A stretch of DNA of 14,574 bases from an uncultured Oscillospiraceae bacterium. GTDB lineage: Bacteria > Bacillota > Clostridia > Oscillospirales > Ruminococcaceae. Location of the stretch: positions 1 to 14,574 of the forward strand of contig CAKSHT010000048.1 in the NCBI GenBank assembly GCA_934457235.1, given 5' to 3'. Below are positions 1 through 5,726 of the stretch, piece by piece (position 1 is the first letter of the stretch; each line of letters opens with the position of its first letter). The notes below the pieces were generated by a model that saw nothing but the letters and a program-made list of their open reading frames with translations, searched no databases and was not told the DNA's origin. The translations under genes were made by a program, and so were the position numbers.

Positions 1-7
1 TGATTTG

Positions 8-16
8 TGATATACT
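8..16 (+). promoter_or_regulatory. Extended -10 promoter element upstream of prfB
   Basis: The sequence TGATATACT holds a TATACT hexamer (11-16) preceded by TGN, which is an extended -10 element. Transcription would start near position 23, about 60 bases before the prfB start codon. The matching -35 position falls outside the window, so only half of the promoter can be judged; extended -10 promoters often tolerate a weak -35. It is the only clear promoter I see ahead of the eight-gene plus-strand cluster. Confidence 0.55.
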
Positions 17-81
17 ATAAAAGATAGTGGGTATTTTTATGAACAAGAATACTTTGTAAGAATAATTAAACAGGAGAAGCT

Positions 82-1194
82 ATGATACAGTACGATGAAA
101 CCAGACTTGCGATGGAAGCGCTCACACCGCAGATAGAAGAACTCAGGGGCGCGCTTAACCTTGACGGAATACAGATCAAGGTAGACGAGCTGGAGATGAA
201 GTCCACCGAGCCGAATTTCTGGGACGACCCGGAAAAGGCGCAGGCTGTCCAGCAGCAGATAGGTCAATATAAGAACACGATCGAGAATTTCAACAGACTC
301 AAGACCAACCACGACGATGTTCTCGCGATGATCGAGCTTGCCGAGGAGGAGAACGACGATAGCGCCGTTGACGAGGTAAAGGAGCTTGCCGAGAAGGTAA
401 AGACCGAGTTTGAGGAGCAGCAGCTCGCAACGCTCATGACCGGCGAGTACGACAGCTCCAATGCAATTCTGACGTTCCATGCCGGAGCCGGCGGAACCGA
501 GGCGCAGGACTGGGTGTCCATGCTGCTGAGAATGTATATGAAGTGGTCCGACCGCCACGGCTTCAAGACCGAGGTGCTTGATATCCTGGACGGCGAAGAA
601 GCCGGAATCAAAAGCGCGTCTATCCATGTTCAGGGCTTCAACGCCTATGGCTTCCTGAAGTCAGAGAATGGCGTACACAGACTTGTCCGCGTTTCTCCGT
701 TCGACGCTCAGGGACGCAGACACACAAGCTTCGCCAGCGTCGAGGTAATGCCTGAGATTGAAAAGGATGTTTCTGTTGAGATACGCGACGAGGATATCAT
801 CATGGAAGTGTACCGTGCGAGCGGTGCAGGCGGACAGCACATCAACAAGACTTCCTCTGCGGTAAGACTTATCCACAAGCCAACGGGTATCGTTGTTGCC
901 TGCCAGACCCAGCGTTCACAGGTGCAGAACCGTGACTTCGCGATGAAAATGCTGATGTCCAAGCTGGTCGAGATAAAGGAGCGCGAGCACCTTGAAAAGA
1001 TCAGCGATATCAAGGGTGAGCAGCTCAAGATCGAATGGGGCAGCCAGATACGCTCCTATGTATTCATGCCGTACACACTGGCAAAGGATACCCGCACCGG
1101 CTATGAGAGCGGCAATATCCAGGCGGTAATGGACGGCGACATCGACGGCTTCATATACGCATACCTCAAGGCAAAGAGCCTGGGTGAGATCTGA
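82..1194 (+). CDS. prfB: Peptide chain release factor 2 (RF2)
   Basis: Class I release factor that reads UGA and UAA stop codons in the ribosomal A site and triggers peptide release. The 370-residue protein has the full family length. The RF2 anticodon-like tripeptide SPF is at residues 205-207 and the catalytic GGQ at 250-252, inside YRASGAGGQHINKT; residue 246 is Ala. The N-terminal coiled region (1-110) is followed by the GAGGTEAQDW block (135-144). The start ATG has AGGAG at 72-76. Unlike most bacterial prfB genes the frame is continuous: codon 25 is CTT and codon 26 is AAC, where E. coli has CTT TGA C. The gene ends in TGA, read by its own product, and that A is also the first base of the next start codon, so the methyltransferase is probably translationally coupled. 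Identification is secure from the motifs. Confidence 0.97.
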   Translation: MIQYDETRLAMEALTPQIEELRGALNLDGIQIKVDELEMKSTEPNFWDDPEKAQAVQQQIGQYKNTIENFNRLKTNHDDVLAMIELAEEENDDSAVDEVKELAEKVKTEFEEQQLATLMTGEYDSSNAILTFHAGAGGTEAQDWVSMLLRMYMKWSDRHGFKTEVLDILDGEEAGIKSASIHVQGFNAYGFLKSENGVHRLVRVSPFDAQGRRHTSFASVEVMPEIEKDVSVEIRDEDIIMEVYRASGAGGQHINKTSSAVRLIHKPTGIVVACQTQRSQVQNRDFAMKMLMSKLVEIKEREHLEKISDIKGEQLKIEWGSQIRSYVFMPYTLAKDTRTGYESGNIQAVMDGDIDGFIYAYLKAKSLGEI

Positions 1195-2570
1195 TGCCGC
1201 TGGCCAAGAACGACATCATCACGCTGGAGATAACTGCGCTCACAAACGAGGGCAGCGGCGTGGGGCACTATAAAGAAGAGGGCTCCGACGGGCGCGGAAT
1301 GGCGGTTTTCGTACCGCTCACCGCCGTCGGGGACGTTATTTCCTGCCGGGTGGTAAAGGTACTTAAAAGCTACGCCTACGGCAGGCTAGAGAAGTTACTT
1401 ACGGCTTCGCCCGATCGTGTCAGTGATGACTGCCCGGTCTACGCGAAGTGCGGCGGCTGCTGTTTCCGGCATATCTCATATGAAGCGGAGCTGCGTGCCA
1501 AGCAGGGCTTTGTGCAGGACGCTTTCGGGCGTATCGGCGGACTTTCGCCGGAGTTCCTGCCGATCAAGGGCAGCCAGTCCCCGGAGGGCTATCGCAACAA
1601 ACTCCAGATGCCCGTTGCAAGGCAGGACGGAAAGACCGTGTGCGGCTTCTTCTCGGAGCGCAGCCACAGGGTGATCCCGGCGGGGAAATGCGCGTTACAG
1701 CCGGAGATCTTCGCGGAGATAACGCAGTTCGTGACGGAACAGGCGGACAGGCTCCGCATTTCGGTTTATAACGAGGAAAGGCACGAGGGAGTGCTGCGGC
1801 ATATCTACCTGCGCTGCGGACACTACAGCGGTGAGATATGCCTGTGTCTTGTGGCGCGGCGCAGGGTCCCGGAGTTCGAAAAACTCGCGCGGGCTGCTGC
1901 GGAGCGTTTCCCGCAGATAACCGGAGTTGTTATCAACATAAATCGCGAACGCACGAACGTTATCCTCGGCGATGAGGAGCAGGTGATTTTCGGCAGGGCG
2001 GACATAAAGGATACGATGTGTGGAGTAAAAGTTGAAATTTCTCCGAAGTCGTTCTATCAGGTGAACACCCCGGCGGCGGAAGCGCTTTACCGCCAGGCTG
2101 CGGAATTCGCTGAGCCGGAGGGTAAGCTTCTGCTCGACCTGTACTGCGGCGCCGGTACCATCGGTCTTTCGATGGCGGACAAAGCGCGTCGGCTCATCGG
2201 TGCGGAGATAGTCCCGCAGGCGGTGGAGAACGCAAAGGAGAACGCACGGCGTAATTCCATACAGAATGCGAAGTTCATCTGCGCGGACGCAGGACAGGCG
2301 GCGAAGCAGCTGGAAGCTGCCGGCGAGCGCCCGGACGTGATAGTTCTCGACCCGCCGCGAAAGGGCTGCGACGAAGCAACGCTGACCGCCTGCGCTGGAA
2401 TGCAGCCGGAGCGCATAGTCATGATATCCTGCAACGCGGCGACGGCTGCGAGGGACTGCAAGCGGCTGGCGGAGCTCGGATATACGGCGGATAAAGTTCG
2501 TCCGTTCGACCTTTTCCCGCGGACGAGCCATGTGGAATGCGTTGTACTATTAAATAAAGATAATGTGTAA
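1194..2570 (+). CDS. rlmD: 23S rRNA (uracil-C5)-methyltransferase, RlmD/RlmCD (RumA) type
   Basis: SAM-dependent enzyme that makes 5-methyluridine in 23S rRNA; in Firmicutes one RlmCD enzyme often methylates both U747 and U1939 (E. coli numbering). The 458-residue protein starts with a TRAM RNA-binding domain (about 1-68). Iron-sulfur ligands are predicted at Cys80, Cys86, Cys89 and Cys166. The SAM motif LLLDLYCGAGTIGL is at 312-325, the DPPRKG motif starts at Asp386, the catalytic nucleophile is Cys413 in ISCN, and Glu448 in SHVE fits the general base. The start ATG shares one base with the prfB stop. Linking a ribosome modification enzyme to a release factor fits a translation operon head. 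The family is certain, but which uracil or uracils it modifies cannot be told from sequence alone; TrmA is unlikely because of the iron-sulfur cysteines and TRAM domain. Confidence 0.93.
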   Translation: MPLAKNDIITLEITALTNEGSGVGHYKEEGSDGRGMAVFVPLTAVGDVISCRVVKVLKSYAYGRLEKLLTASPDRVSDDCPVYAKCGGCCFRHISYEAELRAKQGFVQDAFGRIGGLSPEFLPIKGSQSPEGYRNKLQMPVARQDGKTVCGFFSERSHRVIPAGKCALQPEIFAEITQFVTEQADRLRISVYNEERHEGVLRHIYLRCGHYSGEICLCLVARRRVPEFEKLARAAAERFPQITGVVININRERTNVILGDEEQVIFGRADIKDTMCGVKVEISPKSFYQVNTPAAEALYRQAAEFAEPEGKLLLDLYCGAGTIGLSMADKARRLIGAEIVPQAVENAKENARRNSIQNAKFICADAGQAAKQLEAAGERPDVIVLDPPRKGCDEATLTACAGMQPERIVMISCNAATAARDCKRLAELGYTADKVRPFDLFPRTSHVECVVLLNKDNV

Positions 2571-2588
2571 AACAAATCTGGAGGCAAT

Positions 2589-3227
2589 ATGTTTACAGAA
2601 ATAAAAAAGGCAGCGGTATCGGGAATTCTGATATCGATAGGCGGCTGCGTGCTTCTCGCAAGCACCAAGGCCGGAATGATGTGGGCGGGCGCCGTCCTGT
2701 TCTCACTGGGACTTTTCGCGATATGCGAATACGGATTCAATCTGTATACCGGCAAGGTCGGGTATATCGCCGAGCATTTCCGCGATTTCAAGTACATAAG
2801 ACTGGTTATCCTGATACTTGTCGTTAATCTGCTCACTACGTTCGTCATGGGAATCCTGGTGAGCCTGTGCCTGCCGGATATCGCCGAGAGCGCCCGGGCA
2901 AGCTATGCCGCGAAGCTCAGCGCTGAGCCGCAGAAGTGGCTGCTTTCCTCTATTCTCTGCGGACTGTTGATGTACCTTGCAGTTGACCTCTGGAAGCGCG
3001 GTCAGAAGATCGGCGTGTTCCTTTGCGTACCGGTGTTCATTTTCAGCGGATTTGACCACTCCATCGCGAATTCGTTCTACAACGGCGCGGCTATCGGACC
3101 GGATACATTCTCGCTGCGAAACGCAGCTTTCGTCACTGTGGTAGTCCTCGGAAACGCGCTCGGCGGAATGCTCCTGCCGATGCTCACAAGAAAGTGGAAG
3201 AAGTCCCCGGAGGAAACTGCTGAGTAA
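2589..3227 (+). CDS. Formate/nitrite transporter (FNT) family channel
   Basis: Integral membrane channel of the FocA/NirC/HSC family, pentameric in known members, moving small monovalent anions such as formate, nitrite or hydrosulfide. Six hydrophobic segments are visible at about 8-26, 30-51, 69-93, 117-135, 140-160 and 180-199. The family signatures are LYTGKVGY after TM2 (the omega-loop region), GFDHSIAN at 154-161 with the central pore histidine at His157, and VVLGNALGG at 185-193. At 212 residues it is short for the family (usually about 250-290), through trimmed termini and short loops, yet no signature is missing. GGAGG lies just before the ATG, which follows rlmD by 18 bases. The substrate cannot be assigned: no formate, nitrite or sulfite enzyme gene is adjacent. 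Confidence 0.85.
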   Translation: MFTEIKKAAVSGILISIGGCVLLASTKAGMMWAGAVLFSLGLFAICEYGFNLYTGKVGYIAEHFRDFKYIRLVILILVVNLLTTFVMGILVSLCLPDIAESARASYAAKLSAEPQKWLLSSILCGLLMYLAVDLWKRGQKIGVFLCVPVFIFSGFDHSIANSFYNGAAIGPDTFSLRNAAFVTVVVLGNALGGMLLPMLTRKWKKSPEETAE

Positions 3228-3263
3228 CTCGGCGCAGGTACTGACTGAAACGGCGGTGAACAT

Positions 3264-3596
3264 GTGAAGAAATTCAAGGTCATGATGATCGGCTCTGGCT
3301 TCGCCGTGCTGTTCCTGGCGGTTTTTGCCGTAGTTCTGGCGCTGCTGTGCGCCGCGGCGTTCGGCATTCCGGCGGGTATAATGGTTTGCGTGTTCGGGTT
3401 TGCCGTGAAGCTGTTTGACGCGCAGTTCATCGTGACCTCCCTTTCGGCGGAGACCATGCTGTTCGGCGGACTTGCCGCGGCATTCTGGGCGGCGTTCTGC
3501 GGTGCACTGGCGGTAGAGCTGGGACTTCTGATATCACGGCTGTATATCAGGGTGCGCAGGCGCTGCGATATCCTGCTTGGCTGGAAGCCGCTGTAG
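3264..3596 (+). CDS. Small hydrophobic membrane protein, function unknown
   Basis: A 110-residue protein with two or three membrane segments (about 8-31, 33-50 and 65-93), a basic N-terminus (MKKFK) and a basic cytosolic-looking end (RVRRR at 96-100). I do not recognise a family. The GTG start is preferred because an ATG two bases earlier (3262) is followed directly by TGA; the ribosome site is weak. The gene sits 14 bases before a DUF4097-type protein. In Firmicutes such proteins often follow a DUF1700 membrane protein, whose C-terminal half is a similar run of small-residue-rich helices. I infer it may be a companion shortened to the membrane part, lacking the usual N-terminal charged helical domain. 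It is plausibly co-translated with the next gene. Confidence 0.6.
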   Translation: MKKFKVMMIGSGFAVLFLAVFAVVLALLCAAAFGIPAGIMVCVFGFAVKLFDAQFIVTSLSAETMLFGGLAAAFWAAFCGALAVELGLLISRLYIRVRRRCDILLGWKPL

Positions 3597-3610
3597 CTGG
3601 GGGTGTTGGT

Positions 3611-4348
3611 TTGAGGCGTGCTGTATTTCGATGGCTGATAATTACCGGGATACTCGCCGTGGCTTTCACTGCTCTGGCGGTCATGATACCCGGCAAGAGC
3701 CTTGGTTCGGCGCGCGGCGGCGACGATGAATATCCGCTGTGCGAGTATATCCGGGTGGATCTTCTGAAAACGCCGGTGACTGTTATACCATATGACGGCG
3801 CAAAGATCCGCTGCGAGTGGCAGAACGACGTTCCGCTGACTGCGGAGCTTGGCGACAATCTGCTGACCATAACCGAGAGCAGCGAGTTCGTTATTTCGCT
3901 GTTCGCCGGGGATACCGGCGGCTACGGGCTGCGGCTGTATCTCCCGCGGGAATACTACCGGGACATCGTGATATACACCGCGACCGGAAATGTGAACCTC
4001 GGCGATGTGGACAGCGACCATATAACCGTAGTTACCAACAGCGGCGCGATAGTTTCCGAGAATACGCGTTCCCTGTGCAGCCTGGCGACGGGCAGCGGCA
4101 ATATCACGCTGGATTTTTACAGCGTGATCGCGGGGAGCACGGTGCAGTCCCGTACTGGCAGCGCCGAAATTATCTTCCCGAAAGGGAGCAGCGTTGCGCT
4201 TGATTTTGAAACAAATACCGGGGAGCTGAAAACTGACCTCATCAGTGGAAGCTTCCCCGGCAGCTATATGTACAGCTTTAACGGCGGCGGAAATCTGATA
4301 CACGCTTCGCTTGAAAGCGGAGTACTCACAGTGCGTGAAAAAGAGTAG
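3611..4348 (+). CDS. DUF4097-type membrane-anchored beta-repeat protein
   Basis: Predicted cell-surface or periplasm-side protein of 245 residues. It has an N-terminal signal anchor (MRRAVFRW followed by a hydrophobic stretch at 9-26), then a region of short beta repeats built on [ST]-G-x-[IV]: TGNVNL (125-130), NSGAIV (143-148), GSGNITL (161-167), TGSAEIIF (182-189) and TGELKTDL (203-210). This spacing is typical of the DUF4097 family, right-handed beta-solenoid-like proteins of unknown function often paired with DUF1700 membrane proteins and PadR regulators. Start: the TTG at 3611 is chosen because it gives a complete signal anchor and is preceded by a GGGGGTG stretch; the only downstream Met in the N-terminal region lies after the hydrophobic segment. 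No regulator gene is beside it here. Confidence 0.75.
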   Translation: MRRAVFRWLIITGILAVAFTALAVMIPGKSLGSARGGDDEYPLCEYIRVDLLKTPVTVIPYDGAKIRCEWQNDVPLTAELGDNLLTITESSEFVISLFAGDTGGYGLRLYLPREYYRDIVIYTATGNVNLGDVDSDHITVVTNSGAIVSENTRSLCSLATGSGNITLDFYSVIAGSTVQSRTGSAEIIFPKGSSVALDFETNTGELKTDLISGSFPGSYMYSFNGGGNLIHASLESGVLTVREKE

Positions 4349-4356
4349 AGGAGGGC

Positions 4357-4770
4357 ATGAACATGAAAACCTACAGACAGCAGCTTATCATAACGAGCGA
4401 AGATCCGGAGCAGTTCCTTAACCTTTCGTACGAGGTGGAGGAGTGCGTCCGCAGGAGCCTTATAACCGACGGATTATGCGTTGTGTATTCACAGCACACC
4501 ACATCGGCGGTGTTCCTGGAGAACGACCGTGAGCAGCTCTACGCAGACTGGTCGGAGATGCTGAAAAAGATCGTGCCCGGAGAGAGCGAGTACAAAGTGG
4601 ATTATTCCAGCGCCGGGGCGGCGCACATGAAGCAGATGCTTCTCGGCGCCAGCGTCATAGTGCCCATAACAGACGGACGCCTGGAGCTTGGACCCAGGCA
4701 GTATATAATGTACGGCGATTTCGACGGCTGCCGCGAAAAAACGGTTCTCGTGAAGATAATCGGTGAATAA
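4357..4770 (+). CDS. YjbQ/UPF0047 family protein (secondary thiamine-phosphate synthase-like)
   Basis: Compact 137-residue single-domain protein of the UPF0047 (YjbQ) family. Some members complement thiamine auxotrophy by a weak thiamine-phosphate synthase activity; the true cellular role is unsettled. Family marks are SQHTTSAVF at 45-53 (His47), ENDRE from 55, AHMKQMLLG at 89-97 (His90), PITDGRLELG at 103-112 and the C-terminal FDGCREKTVLVKIIG. The start may be the second ATG (4363) rather than 4357: the GGAGG at 4350-4354 is only 2 bases from the first ATG but 8 from the second, giving a protein beginning MKTYRQ. The stop TAA shares its last base with the start of the next gene. Family assignment is firm, biochemical role is not. 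Confidence 0.88.
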   Translation: MNMKTYRQQLIITSEDPEQFLNLSYEVEECVRRSLITDGLCVVYSQHTTSAVFLENDREQLYADWSEMLKKIVPGESEYKVDYSSAGAAHMKQMLLGASVIVPITDGRLELGPRQYIMYGDFDGCREKTVLVKIIGE

Positions 4771-5726
4771 TGGAGCGTGAAAATTCGGCAATGCTGTCAG
4801 TAATAATCCCATCTTTCAATGAAAAAGAGAATATCCGCCGTACAGCGGACACGATTGCCGGGATTCTCCGCAGCGCTGATATCCCGTACGAGCTGATATT
4901 CATTGACGATGGCTCAAGGGACGGAACCTGGGCGGAGATATGCGCCGCGAATGAGAACGATCCCTGCGTCCGCGGTCTGGGATTTTCCCGGAACTTCGGC
5001 AAGGAGGGCGCGATATTCGCCGGGCTGAAGAACGCCCGTGGCGACTGTGCAGTCTGCATAGACTGCGACCTTCAGCACCCGCCGGAGCTTATACCGGAGA
5101 TGTACTCCCTGTGGCAGGGCGGCGCCGAGGTAGTTGAGGCGGTCAAACGTTCACGCGGCAGAGAGGGACTGTTTCACAAGCTGTTCGCCCGTAGCTTCTA
5201 CAAGATGATGAAAACCTCCTCCGGCATAAACCTGGACGGCGCCAGCGATTTCAAGCTGATGGACAGAAAGGTCATAAACGCGCTGAACGAGCTGCCGGAG
5301 CGCATCACGTTCTTCCGGGCGCTTTCAAGCTGGGTCGGATTTACCACGGAGCGCGTGGAGTTCGACGTGCAGCCCCGCTCCGCCGGAAAGAGCAAATTCA
5401 GCATGAAGAGCCTGTTCCGGTTCGCGATAAACAACATCACATCGTTCACGGATATGCCGATACGCATTATAACATGGGTCGGCGTGATATTCGGTATCAT
5501 GGCGCTGGTGCTCGGCATACAGACCCTGGTGAAATACTTCTGCGGACAGGCCGCAGAGGGCTTCTCAACGGTGATACTTCTGATACTCATAACCGGAGCG
5601 TGCGTAATGCTTGGCGTCGGCATAATCGGCTGCTATCTCTCAAAGATTTACGAAGAGATTAAGCAGCGGCCGCGGTATATAATATCCCGCAGAGCCGGCG
5701 GAAAGGAGCTGGAAGATGGAAAATAA
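4770..5726 (+). CDS. GT2 polyprenyl-phosphate glycosyltransferase (GtrB/CsbB/DPM1-like)
   Basis: Predicted membrane-bound enzyme that moves a sugar from a nucleotide donor to undecaprenyl phosphate on the cytoplasmic face. The GT-A domain spans about 8-230: SVIIPSFNEKENI at 10-22, DDGS at 46-49, the DxD-type motif DCDLQHPPE at 98-106, GASDFKLMDR at 157-166 and SAGKSKFSMKSL at 204-215. Two C-terminal membrane helices follow (about 233-256 and 264-290), then a basic tail. The length of 318 residues matches CsbB and GtrB. The start overlaps the previous stop by one base (TAATG); a second possible start at Met8 (4791) lies just before the conserved first strand. It overlaps yfhO by 11 bases, and the pair matches the CsbB-YfhO arrangement that glycosylates lipoteichoic acid in Bacillus and Listeria. 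The sugar and the acceptor are not known here. Confidence 0.9.
   Translation: MERENSAMLSVIIPSFNEKENIRRTADTIAGILRSADIPYELIFIDDGSRDGTWAEICAANENDPCVRGLGFSRNFGKEGAIFAGLKNARGDCAVCIDCDLQHPPELIPEMYSLWQGGAEVVEAVKRSRGREGLFHKLFARSFYKMMKTSSGINLDGASDFKLMDRKVINALNELPERITFFRALSSWVGFTTERVEFDVQPRSAGKSKFSMKSLFRFAINNITSFTDMPIRIITWVGVIFGIMALVLGIQTLVKYFCGQAAEGFSTVILLILITGACVMLGVGIIGCYLSKIYEEIKQRPRYIISRRAGGKELEDGK

Noticed and set aside
39..59. Six-codon leader peptide (MNKNTL) ahead of prfB
   Set aside because: ATG to TAA is open, but there is no convincing ribosome site and no attenuator hairpin after it; an open frame this short is likely by chance.
2540..2588. Internal promoter in the AT-rich stretch before the FNT gene
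   Set aside because: The TTGTAC and TAATGT hexamers are only about 13 bp apart and no better pair is present. The AT-rich run is short and overlaps the end of rlmD.
3077..4303. 408-codon open frame on the minus strand across three plus-strand genes
   Set aside because: It is antisense to an FNT gene, a membrane protein gene and a DUF4097-type gene, all with family signatures or membrane anchors and a tight operon layout. The antisense product is low complexity with no recognisable motif, as expected from GC-rich codon bias.
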